The translations under genes were made by a program, and so were the position numbers. Shown in pieces: positions 1 through 8,815 of a DNA stretch of 64,000 nt. The notes under the pieces are model-generated. The model did not search any database. It was not told the DNA's origin and was given only the letters and a program-made list of their open reading frames with translations. Where the stretch lies: assembly GCF_000723405.1 (NCBI RefSeq), contig NZ_CCAE010000016.1, forward strand, positions 22,694 through 86,693. Direction: 5' to 3'. Source of the DNA: Hydrogenophaga intermedia (GTDB lineage: Bacteria > Pseudomonadota > Gammaproteobacteria > Burkholderiales > Burkholderiaceae_C). Numbering within the stretch: the stretch's first letter is position 1; each line of letters begins with the position of its first letter.

Positions 1-2
1 CC

Positions 3-1772
3 GAGACCGGCCGGGGCGCCGCGTCCGGCTTCCTGAACCTGGTGACCAAGCAGGCGCACCTGGGCGATGAGAACAGCGCCTCCGTCACCCTGGGCACGGC
101 CAAGCGCAAGCGCGCCGCCGTGGACCTGAACAAGCAGCTCGGCAACGAGTCCGCCATCCGCATCAACGCGATGGTGCAAGACAGCGGCGTGGACGGCCGC
201 GACTACGTGGAAAACACCGGCCAGGGCCTGGGCCTGTCCTACGCGACCGGCCTGGGCACGCCCACGCGCATCCACCTGTACAGCCAGCACATCCGCCAGA
301 AGAACGTGCCGGATGGGGGCATTCCGTCGATTGGTTTCGAAGGCTTCTTCAACGCCACTCCCGCCGTCCGAAACGCCCCCAAGGTCGATCGCGAGAACTA
401 CTACGGCAGCGTGAACGACCGCGAGAAGGTCGAGGCCGACATGCTCACCGCCAAGGTCGAACACGACCTCGGCGCGGGCACCACTGTGCGCAACATCACG
501 CGCGTCGGCAAGACGCACATGGACCGCACGCTCACTGGCATCAACGCCATCACCACCACCGGCAACGGCGCGGTGCTGGCGAACCCCTTGACCTGGAACA
601 TCAGCCGCTCGCGCCAACGCGTAGACCAGGAAAACGAGATCTTCGCCAACCAGACCAGCGTGAACACCGAGTTCAACGCGGGCGGCCTGGAGCACTCGCT
701 GGCGGCCGGTGTGGAACTGCTGCACGAGAAGCAGACGTCCTTCACCCATTCGACCGTCACCCCCGCCGGTGCTGTCACTTTCGCCAACCTGTACAACCCA
801 AACCCCTACGACGTGGTGTCGCAGTTCGGGCCACGCACGGGAGCCAAGTCCGGTGGCACCACCAACACCATCGCGCTGTACGCCTTCGACACCGTGAAGT
901 TCAACGAGCAGTGGTCGCTCACCGGAGGCCTGCGCCTGGACCGCTACAAGCTGCGCACGCGCGCCAACGACGCGGCCGGCGTGCTCACGACGGCGCTTGA
1001 CGATTCGCGCACGCTCAAGAGCTGGAGCCTGGGCACTACGTACAAGCCCGCCGAGAACGGCAGCATCTACGCGGCCTACGCCACCTCGGAAACCCCACCC
1101 GGGGGCAACAACTTCACGCTGAGCTCGCAGGACAACAACCAGAACAACGCCGCTCTGGACCCACAGGAGACCAAGTCGATCGAGCTCGGCACCAAGTGGG
1201 ATCTGCTCAACAAGCGCCTCAACGTCTCGGCCGCGATCTTTCGCATCGAGAACGACAAGCAAACCTCGACCGACCCCGTCACCAACACCGTGCAGCAGTT
1301 CGGCAAGACGCGCGTGCAAGGCTTCGAACTCTCGGCGGTCGGCCAGATCACCAACTTCTGGCAAGTCAGCGCCGGCCTGGCCAAGACCAGCACCAAGCAG
1401 ATCGATCAGCGCAGCGGCACCAACGGCGCCACGATCACCGACGGCGTGCGCTGGTCGCCCGACCTGACGCTGACGCTGTGGACCTCGTACCAGCTGGACA
1501 AGTGGACGATGGGCGTCGGCACGCGCTACGTGTCGGAACAGAAGCGCGTGATCAACGGCGCCAACCCCGCAACGCAGAACGTGCCCAACATTCCCTCCTA
1601 CTGGGTGGCCGACGCCATGCTGGGCTACCAGATCAACGACAAGGTCAGCCTGCGCCTGAACGTCTACAACCTGTTCGACGAGGAATACCTCTCGGTGCTG
1701 AACAACGGCGGCTCGCGCCTGGCGCTGGGCACGCCCCGCTCGGCCATGCTGACGGCCAACTTCAAGTTCTGA
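3..1772 (+). CDS. TonB-dependent siderophore receptor, C-terminal part (5' end outside the window)
   Basis: This is an outer-membrane TonB-dependent receptor for a ferric siderophore or similar metal chelate. The reading frame is open from the window edge, so the signal peptide, TonB box and most of the plug are missing. The visible part opens in the plug, where GAASGFLNLVTKQ matches the conserved plug segment of siderophore receptors, and continues as a beta-barrel with alternating aromatic and polar strands. It ends in Phe-Lys-Phe; a terminal Phe is the usual recognition signal of barrel proteins. An internal GTG at 42 is not the real start. A strong terminator follows at 1798. The substrate cannot be told from the sequence. 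Two Fur-type sites elsewhere in the window show that iron uptake matters to this genome. Confidence 0.9.
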   Translation, partial: ETGRGAASGFLNLVTKQAHLGDENSASVTLGTAKRKRAAVDLNKQLGNESAIRINAMVQDSGVDGRDYVENTGQGLGLSYATGLGTPTRIHLYSQHIRQKNVPDGGIPSIGFEGFFNATPAVRNAPKVDRENYYGSVNDREKVEADMLTAKVEHDLGAGTTVRNITRVGKTHMDRTLTGINAITTTGNGAVLANPLTWNISRSRQRVDQENEIFANQTSVNTEFNAGGLEHSLAAGVELLHEKQTSFTHSTVTPAGAVTFANLYNPNPYDVVSQFGPRTGAKSGGTTNTIALYAFDTVKFNEQWSLTGGLRLDRYKLRTRANDAAGVLTTALDDSRTLKSWSLGTTYKPAENGSIYAAYATSETPPGGNNFTLSSQDNNQNNAALDPQETKSIELGTKWDLLNKRLNVSAAIFRIENDKQTSTDPVTNTVQQFGKTRVQGFELSAVGQITNFWQVSAGLAKTSTKQIDQRSGTNGATITDGVRWSPDLTLTLWTSYQLDKWTMGVGTRYVSEQKRVINGANPATQNVPNIPSYWVADAMLGYQINDKVSLRLNVYNLFDEEYLSVLNNGGSRLALGTPRSAMLTANFKF

Positions 1773-1797
1773 CCGAACCGGAGAATCCAAGGAATTA

Positions 1798-1831
1798 CCG
1801 CCAGGCCACCCGCCTGGCGGTTTTTTTTTTT
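1798..1831 (+). terminator. Rho-independent terminator of the TonB receptor gene
   Basis: A perfect 9-bp stem (CCGCCAGGC at 1798-1806 with GCCTGGCGG at 1812-1820) has a 5-nt loop and is followed by eleven T residues. It starts 25 bp after the receptor stop codon and separates it from the convergent ppk2 gene. Confidence 0.93.
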
Positions 1832-1853
1832 GCCCGCGCGCCGGGCGCGGTGC

Positions 1854-2765
1854 TCAGTACACCTCGGGCACGTAGATCTCGCCCGGCACCTGGTGGCGGC
1901 GGTAGCCCTCGTGGCGAATGCGCTCCGGCAGCGTGATGCCGGGCCGCTCCACCTCGTGGTATGGGATGAGCGAGAGCAGGTGGTGGATGCAGTTCAGCCG
2001 CGCCGTCTTCTTGTCATCGGCTGGCACCACCCACCAAGGCGATTCGGGGGTGTTCGTGCGCGCCAGCATCTCTTCCTTGGCCTTGGTGTAGAGCTCCCAG
2101 CGGCGGCGGCTCTCCAGGTCCATGGGGCTGAGCTTCCACTGTTTGAGTGGGTCGTGGATGCGACCGAGGAAGCGCGCCTCCTGCTCCTCGTCGGAGATGG
2201 AAAACCAGTACTTCACGAGCTGGATGCCCGAGTTGACGAGCATCTTTTCGAACTCGGGCACTGTGCGGAAGAAGGACTCGAGCTGCTGGTCGTCGCAGAA
2301 GCCCATCACGCGTTCGACGCCGGCGCGGTTGTACCAGCTGCGGTCGAACAGCACGATCTCACCACCCGCAGGCAAGTGCGTGACGTAGCGCTGGAAGTAC
2401 CACTGCGTGCGTTCGCGGTCGTTGGGCGCGGGCAGCGCCACCACGCGGCACACGCGCGGGTTCAGGCGCTGGGTGATGCGCTTGATCACGCCGCCCTTGC
2501 CGGCCGCGTCGCGGCCCTCGAACACCACCACCAGCTTGTGGCCGGTGCTCACCACCCAGTCCTGCAGCTTCACCAGTTCGGCCTGCAGCCGGAACAGTTC
2601 GCGGAAGTAGACCCGCCGCGCCTCGCGGCGCTGGGCGGCGGCTTCGGGATCCGCCTCCTCGTTCGGGTCGCGGTCCTCGATCTCCATCTCGAGTTCCTCG
2701 TCGTAGCCGTCCATGAGGTCGTCACTCAGGCGGCGCATCAGGTCGTCGTTGTGGTTCATGAGCAT
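1854..2765 (-). CDS. ppk2: Polyphosphate kinase 2 (PPK2 family)
   Basis: A cytoplasmic kinase that transfers phosphate between polyphosphate and nucleoside di- or monophosphates. The 303-residue protein has the single-domain PPK2 pattern: Walker A GRDAAGKGG at about 84-92, Walker B FDRSWYNRAGVE at about 140-151, and the lid with RIHDPLKQWKLSPMDLESR near 215-235. The acidic N-terminal 40 residues are typical of the longer PPK2 forms. The ATG at 2765 is chosen because an AGGA lies 7 nt upstream; the longer reading to 2822 lacks a better site. The gene converges on the receptor terminator. The class of PPK2 (ADP- or AMP-using) is not decided here. Confidence 0.93.
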   Translation of the reverse strand: MLMNHNDDLMRRLSDDLMDGYDEELEMEIEDRDPNEEADPEAAAQRREARRVYFRELFRLQAELVKLQDWVVSTGHKLVVVFEGRDAAGKGGVIKRITQRLNPRVCRVVALPAPNDRERTQWYFQRYVTHLPAGGEIVLFDRSWYNRAGVERVMGFCDDQQLESFFRTVPEFEKMLVNSGIQLVKYWFSISDEEQEARFLGRIHDPLKQWKLSPMDLESRRRWELYTKAKEEMLARTNTPESPWWVVPADDKKTARLNCIHHLLSLIPYHEVERPGITLPERIRHEGYRRHQVPGEIYVPEVY

Positions 2766-2855
2766 GGCGCAGTCCTTTTTCCTACCGAACAGGCCAGTAT
2801 TGCCCCGATGTGTGACGTTCACATGACATTCACGTGAATGCCCCCGGGGTCAGCG

Positions 2856-4043
2856 CTATGCCCGCCAGCGCCACAGCGCCGCGCCCAGCGCGCTGCTCAC
2901 GCCCAGCAGGGCGACAGCCGGCCAGCCCCAGTGCGCCCACAACAGCGACCCGAGGACCGACCCGCCCGCCATGCCCACAAACATGGCCGTGATGAGGATG
3001 GCGTTGAGGCGGCTGCGCGCAGCGGGGTCCAGGCCGTAGACGGTGCTCTGGTGCGCGATCAGCGAGGCCTGGAAGCCGAAGTCAAAGCCGATGGTGCTGA
3101 GGACCAACAACAGCAATGCCCCTGACATCGGCAGGAAGTCCATGCCCAGCATGAGCGCGTAGGCCAGGGCGGCCACGCCGGTGCCCATGAGCACGACGCG
3201 GCGCGGACCCACCCGGTCGGACAGCCGGCCCGCGATGGGCGCCGCCAGCGCGCCCGCCGCCCCGGCCAGGCCGAAGGCGCCCGCGGCACCGCTGCCCATG
3301 CCGAAGCGCGCGTGCAGCATCACGGCCAGGGTGGACCAGAACGCGCTGAAACCCAGGCCCAACAGGGCCTGGGCGACGGCGGCCCGGCGCAGCAAGGCAT
3401 GCTGGCGCCACAGCCCGGCCATCGACTTCAACAAATCGCCATAAGGCAGGCGCGTGGTGGGCGCAAAGGCCGGCACCCGCCATTGCACCGCCAAGGCCAG
3501 CAGCAGCAGGCTGGCGGCCGCGAAGCCGAACATGGCCCGCCAGCCCAGTGCCTGCGTGACCAGGCCGCTGACCACACGCGACAGGAGGATGCCCAGCAGC
3601 AGGCCGGTCATCACCGCGCCCACGGCTTTGCCCCGCTGGTGCTCGGGCGCCAGCGAGACAGCCGCCGGCACGAAATCCTGTGCGGCCGTGGCGGCCAGCC
3701 CGATGAACAGGCTCGCAACCAGCAGCACCGGAACATTGGGCGCCAGGGCACAGACCAGCAGCATCACCGCCAGCAGCATCGACTTCACCAGCATCACGCG
3801 GCGTCGGTCGAAGCGGTCGCCCAGCGGGGCGAGCAGCAAGATCCCGGCCGCATAACCCAGTTGCGTGAGGGTGGGCACGGCGCCGATGGCGCCTTCGCCC
3901 ACCTGCAGGCCACGCGCCAGATCGGGCAGCATGGGCTGGCTGTAGTAGATGGAGGCGACGCTGAAGCCTGCGCCCGCGGCGAGCAAGGGGGCAAGCCCGA
4001 CCGGTGTGCGGTTCAGGTCATGCGTGGCGGGAATGGAAGTCAT
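2856..4043 (-). CDS. MFS transporter (drug/metabolite exporter type)
   Basis: A 395-residue inner-membrane major facilitator with about twelve hydrophobic segments. The first loop carries GDRFDRRRVML (motif A form of DHA1-type proton antiporters), and a second motif-A-like GRLSDRVGPRR follows the central loop, as expected of a duplicated MFS fold. The start at 4043 places a short polar N-terminus before the first helix (APLLAAGAGFSVASIYYSQPMLP). It is divergent from a LysR regulator 99 bp away, the usual layout for a regulated efflux gene. The substrate is unknown. Confidence 0.88.
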   Translation of the reverse strand: MTSIPATHDLNRTPVGLAPLLAAGAGFSVASIYYSQPMLPDLARGLQVGEGAIGAVPTLTQLGYAAGILLLAPLGDRFDRRRVMLVKSMLLAVMLLVCALAPNVPVLLVASLFIGLAATAAQDFVPAAVSLAPEHQRGKAVGAVMTGLLLGILLSRVVSGLVTQALGWRAMFGFAAASLLLLALAVQWRVPAFAPTTRLPYGDLLKSMAGLWRQHALLRRAAVAQALLGLGFSAFWSTLAVMLHARFGMGSGAAGAFGLAGAAGALAAPIAGRLSDRVGPRRVVLMGTGVAALAYALMLGMDFLPMSGALLLLVLSTIGFDFGFQASLIAHQSTVYGLDPAARSRLNAILITAMFVGMAGGSVLGSLLWAHWGWPAVALLGVSSALGAALWRWRA

Positions 4044-4142
4044 GACGTGCTTTCGAGGCCATTTCGGCGATGGACCGCATTGTTCCCATGCGAATGTCGG
4101 TCGGATAGACTGCAAGGCGAACAGGCTTCATACGTCCTGCGC
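4044..4142. promoter_or_regulatory. Divergent promoter region between MFS and LysR genes
   Basis: This 99-bp gap holds both start regions of the divergent pair. LysR proteins normally bind such a gap and control both genes. No clear operator or full sigma-70 promoter could be picked by eye, so the call rests on gene layout. Confidence 0.45.
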
Positions 4143-5060
4143 ATGAAAGACACCCGACTCGCCATCGACCGCATCGAACTGCTGCAGACCTTCGTGCGCA
4201 TCGTCGAGAGTGGCAGCCTCTCGGCCGCGGCCGAGCGCCTGGACACCACGCAGCCCACGGTGAGCCGGCGCCTGCAGGCGCTGGAGCGCCACTTCGGCGT
4301 GCGCCTGCTGCGGCGCTCCACCCACGCGGCCACGCTCACGCCAGATGGCGAGCGCTGCCTGACCATGGCGCGCTCGCTGATCGACGAATGGGACGCCATG
4401 CAGGAAGAGCTGCGCGGCTCGCGGCTCGCGGCCAGCGGCACGCTCAAGGTGCAGGTGCCGCACGCGCTGGGGCAGGAACAACTGGTGGCGCCACTCGCCC
4501 AGTTCCTGCGCGCGCACCCCGAGGTGCGCGTGGAGTGGCTGCTGGGCGACCGCCCCCCCGATTTCGCGGGCGAAGGCATCGACTGCGCGGTTCAGGTCGG
4601 CGAGGTCACCGACCCCAACGTGGTGGCGGTGCCGCTGTACGAACTGCCCCGCATCGTGATCGGCGCGCCCGCCCTGCTCGGCCGCCACCCGCCCCGCACG
4701 CCCGAGCAGTTGCGCGAGCTGCCCTGGCTGGCGCTGCAGACCTTCTATCGCGACCGCGTGGTGCTGCACCCCGTGGGTGGCGGCACGGCGCAGCGTTTCG
4801 ACATCCGCCCGCGCCTGCGCACCGACAGCCTGTACGCGCTGCGCAGCGCGGTGCTGGCGGGCCTGGGCGTGGCCATCGTCTCGGCCTGGCTCGTCACCGA
4901 CGACTTGCGCGACGGCCGCCTGGTGCACCTGGCGCCCGGCTGGCGCGCCGAGCCGCTGCCCGTGCAACTGGTCTATCCCCCCGCGCGCTTCCAGGCCGCG
5001 CGGCTGCGCCGCTTCCTGGAGGTGGTGAAGGCCTACGGCCAGTCGCTCGCGGCACGCTGA
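4143..5060 (+). CDS. LysR-family transcriptional regulator
   Basis: A 305-residue LysR protein. The N-terminal winged helix-turn-helix spans about residues 10-65 (LLQTFVRIVESGSLSAAAE, then TTQPTVSRRLQALERHFGVRLLRR), followed by a periplasmic-binding-protein-like effector domain from about 90 to the end. The ATG at 4143 gives the classic short lead into the helix-turn-helix. It lies back to back with the MFS gene and is therefore its likely regulator. The CrgA-like effector domain is too variable to name the ligand. Confidence 0.93.
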   Translation: MKDTRLAIDRIELLQTFVRIVESGSLSAAAERLDTTQPTVSRRLQALERHFGVRLLRRSTHAATLTPDGERCLTMARSLIDEWDAMQEELRGSRLAASGTLKVQVPHALGQEQLVAPLAQFLRAHPEVRVEWLLGDRPPDFAGEGIDCAVQVGEVTDPNVVAVPLYELPRIVIGAPALLGRHPPRTPEQLRELPWLALQTFYRDRVVLHPVGGGTAQRFDIRPRLRTDSLYALRSAVLAGLGVAIVSAWLVTDDLRDGRLVHLAPGWRAEPLPVQLVYPPARFQAARLRRFLEVVKAYGQSLAAR

Positions 5061-5160
5061 ACGATCGAGCCTGCCACGTGCATGGACCCCGCGTGAAATT
5101 GCGCGACACTCGGTGCACCCCTGTCGCCAGCAACCCCACCTGCTTCACCTCGACACCCGC

Positions 5161-6864
5161 ATGCACGACAACCTTGCCCTGATCAACACGATAGCCGCCG
5201 GCCTAGGACTGGCGCTGATCCTGGGGTTCCTCTGCGCGCGCGTGAAGCTGCCAGCCCTGGTGGGCTACCTGTTGGCCGGCGTCATCATCGGCCCCTACAC
5301 GCCCGGCTTCGTGGCCGACACCGAGATCGCCTCGCAGCTCGCCGAAATCGGCGTGATGCTGTTGATGTTCGGCGTCGGCCTGCACTTCTCGCTCGACGAC
5401 CTGCTGTCGGTGCGCAAGATCGCCCTGCCCGGTGCCGTGGTGCAGATGGTGGTGGCCACGTTGATGGGCATGGCCATGGCCACCTGGTGGGGCTGGGACA
5501 TCGGGCCCGCGCTGGTACTGGGCATTTCCCTGTCGGTGGCCAGCACGGTGGTTCTGCTGCGCGCGCTGGAAAGCCTGGGCATCCTGGGCTCCATCACGGG
5601 GCGCATCGCGGTCGGCTGGCTGGTGGTGGAAGACCTGGCCATGGTGCTGGTGCTGGTGCTGCTGCCACCGTTGGCGGGCTTCCTGGGCGGCACTGCGCCC
5701 GACAGTGGAGGCGCGCAGTCGGTGGGCGCCGCACTGGGCATGACACTGCTGCGCGTCGGTGCCTTCGTGGCGCTCATGCTGCTGGTGGGGCGCAAGCTGT
5801 TTCCCTGGCTGCTCTGGCAGGTCACGCGCACCGGCTCGCGCGAGCTGTTCACGCTGTGCGTGGTGGCCGCGGCCCTGGGCATCGCCTTCGCCTCGGCCAA
5901 GCTGTTCGGCGTGTCCTTCGCGCTGGGCGCCTTCTTCGCCGGCATGGTGCTGCGCGAGTCCGAGTTCAGCCACCGCGCGGCCGAGGAATCGCTGCCGCTG
6001 CGCGACGCCTTCGCGGTGCTGTTCTTCGTCTCGGTGGGCATGCTGTTCGACCCGTACGTGCTGATCGAGGAACCGGTGCACGTGCTGGGCGTGGTGGCCA
6101 TCATCGTGGTGGGCAAGTCGCTCGCCGCGGTGGCGCTGGTGCTGCTGATGCGCTACCCGCTGCATACCGCGCTCACCATCTCGGCCAGCCTGGCGCAGAT
6201 CGGCGAGTTCTCCTTCATCCTGGTGGGCCTGGGCGCCCAGCTCGGCCTCATGCCCGACGAGGGCCACAGCCTGGTGCTGGCCGGCGCGCTGATCTCCATC
6301 GCCATCAACCCACTGCTGTTCAGAGCCATCGAGCCGCTGCGCGCACTGATGCGCCAGCACTCGCCGTTGATCCGCCGCCTGGAGGCGCGCGATGACCCGC
6401 TGGCCGAACTGCCACGCAGCACCGAGGCCAAGTACCTCTCGCGCCAGGTGGTGCTGGTGGGCTACGGCCGCGTGGGCCGGCGCATCGCGCAGGCACTCAA
6501 GGCCGCGGGCCAGCCCTTCGTGGTGGCCGACCAGAACCGCGAACTGGTGGAAGCCCTGCGCGCCAAGGGCGTGGCCGCGGTGGTGGGCAACGCCGGCGAC
6601 CCGGAGGTGTTGATCCAGGCCCACATCGCGCAGGCGCGCATGCTGGTCATCGCCACGCAGGACACGCTGTCGCTGCACCAGATGATCGAGACCGCGCGCA
6701 CGCTCAACCCCGAGATCCAGATCGTGGTGCGCTCGCACAACGAGGACGAGGCCGAGCGCATGCGGTCAGCGGGCGTGGGCACGGTGTTCCTGGGCGAGGC
6801 CGAGCTCGCACACGCCATGGCGCGGCACGTGCTGGCACCGCCCCCGCTGGAGAAGGCGCACTGA
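5161..6864 (+). CDS. ybaL: Cation:proton antiporter, KefB/YbaL type (CPA2 family)
   Basis: A 567-residue inner-membrane K+ or Na+/H+ antiporter. Residues about 5-390 form the 12-13 helix CPA2 exchanger domain. After a short linker, residues about 420-535 form a cytosolic Rossmann TrkA-N (RCK) domain that opens with VVLVGYGRVGRRIA and gates transport. Length and order match E. coli YbaL (558 aa) rather than KefB/KefC, and no KefF/KefG partner gene is adjacent. The start at 5161 begins MHDNLALINT just before the first helix; the upstream extension is poorly hydrophobic. Symbol by family resemblance. Confidence 0.88.
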   Translation: MHDNLALINTIAAGLGLALILGFLCARVKLPALVGYLLAGVIIGPYTPGFVADTEIASQLAEIGVMLLMFGVGLHFSLDDLLSVRKIALPGAVVQMVVATLMGMAMATWWGWDIGPALVLGISLSVASTVVLLRALESLGILGSITGRIAVGWLVVEDLAMVLVLVLLPPLAGFLGGTAPDSGGAQSVGAALGMTLLRVGAFVALMLLVGRKLFPWLLWQVTRTGSRELFTLCVVAAALGIAFASAKLFGVSFALGAFFAGMVLRESEFSHRAAEESLPLRDAFAVLFFVSVGMLFDPYVLIEEPVHVLGVVAIIVVGKSLAAVALVLLMRYPLHTALTISASLAQIGEFSFILVGLGAQLGLMPDEGHSLVLAGALISIAINPLLFRAIEPLRALMRQHSPLIRRLEARDDPLAELPRSTEAKYLSRQVVLVGYGRVGRRIAQALKAAGQPFVVADQNRELVEALRAKGVAAVVGNAGDPEVLIQAHIAQARMLVIATQDTLSLHQMIETARTLNPEIQIVVRSHNEDEAERMRSAGVGTVFLGEAELAHAMARHVLAPPPLEKAH

Positions 6865-6908
6865 GCGGCGACCGCGCCCGAGCGGCCGCTCCGTACAATG
6901 CGTCCTCT

Positions 6909-7238
6909 ATGCGCCGCTGGCTCATCGCGCTGTTTGCCTGCCATTTCCTGCTGGGAGTGATCGGCTTCGGCATACCGGATCACATCGTGGACGTGCCTCG
7001 CGCGGCCGACGCGCTGATCGACCCCGCGTCGAACGACCCGCTCGCCAAAAGCCAGAAAGGCCTGGCCGACCTGGAACACGCACTGGGCGATGAACTCCCC
7101 GATCTGCCCGACTCCCTGCAACGGCGCGCGACGCCGCCGTTGTCGCATGTGATGACGCCGGCGCGGGCGCCCACGAACGTGGGGCTCATGCCCTGGCCGC
7201 TACTGGACGCGCCGTTTCGTCCACCCCGGCGCGCCTGA
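6909..7238 (+). CDS. Small hypothetical secreted protein
   Basis: A 109-residue protein I do not recognise. It opens with a good signal peptide or single anchor (MRRWLIALFACHFLLGVIGFG). The rest is polar and rich in Asp, Ala and Pro, with DPLAKSQKGLADLEHALGDELPDLPDSL resembling an amphipathic helix, and a Pro/Arg-rich tail. It lies 44 bp after the antiporter gene and 91 bp before the CNNM-like gene on the same strand, so it may be cotranscribed. No cysteine or catalytic pattern stands out. Gene reality is moderately supported by position, signal peptide and strand. Confidence 0.5.
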   Translation: MRRWLIALFACHFLLGVIGFGIPDHIVDVPRAADALIDPASNDPLAKSQKGLADLEHALGDELPDLPDSLQRRATPPLSHVMTPARAPTNVGLMPWPLLDAPFRPPRRA

Positions 7239-7329
7239 GCGCACCGTCTCTTCCAGCCCCGTCCGCCATCGAGCGCTGCCGCCTGTGCGCTGCGCCGCGG
7301 ACGGCCCGGCCCTTGCTCGAATCACCCCC

Positions 7330-8652
7330 ATGGAAATTGCCTTACTGATCGCGCTCATCCTCCTCAATGGCGTCTTCGCCATGTCGGAGCTGGCGCTCGT
7401 GACCGCGCGCAAGGCGCGCCTGCAAAAACTCATCGACGAGGGCGACGGCGCGGCCGCCGCGGCCGTCAAGCTCGGCGAAGACCCGAACCGCTTCCTCTCC
7501 ACCATCCAGATCGGCATCACCTCCATCGGCGTGCTCAACGGCATCGTGGGCGAGGCGGCGCTGGCCGGCCCCCTGGCGCTGTGGCTGCAGACCCTGGGCG
7601 CGCCGGTGCAGGCCAGCCAGTACGGCGCGACGGCGCTGGTGGTGGTGGTCATCACCTACTTCTCCATCGTGGTCGGCGAACTGGTGCCCAAGCGCCTGGG
7701 GCAGACCTACCCCGAGGCGCTGGCCCGCCTGGTGGCGCGGCCCATCGACTGGCTGTCCAAGGCCACCAAGCCCTTCGTGATGCTGCTGTCGGTGTCCACC
7801 CGCGCGCTGCTGCGCCTGCTGGGCGTGAAGGAAGGCAATGTCAACGCGGTGACGGAGGAAGAGATCCATGCGATGCTCGCCGAAGGCACCAGCGCGGGCG
7901 TGATCGAATCGCACGAGCACGCCATGGTGCGCAACGTGTTCCGCCTGGACGACCGCCAGATCGGCTCGCTCATGGTGCCGCGCAGCGACGTGGTGGTGCT
8001 CGACCTGGAGCAATCCTTCGAGGTGAACATGGCGCGCGTGGAAAGCAGCGAGCATTCGCGCTTTCCCGTCGTCAAAGGCAATCTGGGCAACCTGCAGGGC
8101 GTACTGAACGCGCGCCAGTGGATGGCGCAGGCCCTGCGCGGTGCAGCGCGCGAGCTGGCCGAGCAGCCGCTGCAGCAACCGCTGTATGTGCCCGAAACCA
8201 TCACGGGCATGGAGCTGCTGGACAACTTCCGCCTCTCCGACGTGCAGATGGCCTTCGTGATCGACGAGTACGGCGAGCTGCAGGGCATCGTCACGCTGCA
8301 GGACCTCATCGAAGCCATCACCGGCGAGTTCCAGCCGCGCGACCCCGAGACCTCGTGGGCGATGCAGCGCGAGGACGGCTCCTGGCTGCTGGACGGCCAC
8401 ATCCCCGTGCCCGAGCTGAAGGACCGGCTGAACCTGGACAGGGTGCCCGACGAGGAGCGGGGCCGCTACCACACGCTCAGCGGCATGCTGATGCTGCTGA
8501 CGGGCCGCCTGCCGCGCGTGGGCGACTGCGCCACCTGGGAGGGCTGGCGGCTGGAGATCGTGGACATGGACGGGCGCACCATCGACAAGGTGATGGCGAC
8601 GAAGTTGCCGATCGATCCGCCGGCGGTCGAGGGGGATCGCTCCGACGGGTGA
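7330..8652 (+). CDS. Hemolysin/CorB-like CNNM transporter (DUF21-CBS-CorC domains)
   Basis: A 440-residue inner-membrane protein of the HlyC/CorC (CNNM) family, thought to take part in Mg2+/Co2+ export. Residues about 1-190 form the DUF21 membrane domain (starting MEIALLIALILLNGVFAMSE). About 205-335 hold the CBS pair (MVPRSDVVVLD..., then FVIDEYGELQGIVTLQDLIEAITGE). A C-terminal CorC_HlyC domain with LDGHIPVPELKDRL follows. The ATG at 7330 gives the standard N-terminus for this family. It converges with the next gene across a palindromic element. Confidence 0.92.
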   Translation: MEIALLIALILLNGVFAMSELALVTARKARLQKLIDEGDGAAAAAVKLGEDPNRFLSTIQIGITSIGVLNGIVGEAALAGPLALWLQTLGAPVQASQYGATALVVVVITYFSIVVGELVPKRLGQTYPEALARLVARPIDWLSKATKPFVMLLSVSTRALLRLLGVKEGNVNAVTEEEIHAMLAEGTSAGVIESHEHAMVRNVFRLDDRQIGSLMVPRSDVVVLDLEQSFEVNMARVESSEHSRFPVVKGNLGNLQGVLNARQWMAQALRGAARELAEQPLQQPLYVPETITGMELLDNFRLSDVQMAFVIDEYGELQGIVTLQDLIEAITGEFQPRDPETSWAMQREDGSWLLDGHIPVPELKDRLNLDRVPDEERGRYHTLSGMLMLLTGRLPRVGDCATWEGWRLEIVDMDGRTIDKVMATKLPIDPPAVEGDRSDG

Positions 8653-8689
8653 TTTTTCAGGGACCCGTTGCAGGCCCCCGCTTCTGGTA

Positions 8690-8787
8690 GCCCAAGGCCA
8701 CTGGGTGCCCTGCTCCGCGAATGTCCCCCGGGCGCTGCGCGCCCTCCTCCTTTATTTCGCTGCGCAGGGCACCCAGTGGCCTTGGGC
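8690..8787. repeat. Perfect 24-bp inverted repeat with structured 50-nt spacer
   Basis: The arms at 8690-8713 and 8764-8787 are perfect reverse complements (the left begins GCCCAAGGCCACTGGG, the right ends CCCAGTGGCCTTGGGC). The spacer holds a smaller hairpin, GGGCG-CTGCG-CGCCC. The element lies between convergent genes, where it could end transcription from both sides. Similar palindromes recur between genes in Comamonadaceae as I remember them, so it may be a dispersed family. Confidence 0.8.
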
Positions 8788-8815
8788 AGCGGAGGTGCAG
8801 GCAGCGCACCAGGGT

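Noticed and set aside
2766..2822. Longer N-terminus for PPK2
   Set aside because: The extra codons lack a ribosome site; the AGGA and ATG at 2765 give the normal family start.
5203..6738. Open frame of 511 codons opposite the cation antiporter
   Set aside because: It is His/Gln-rich antisense reading of a well-supported membrane protein gene.
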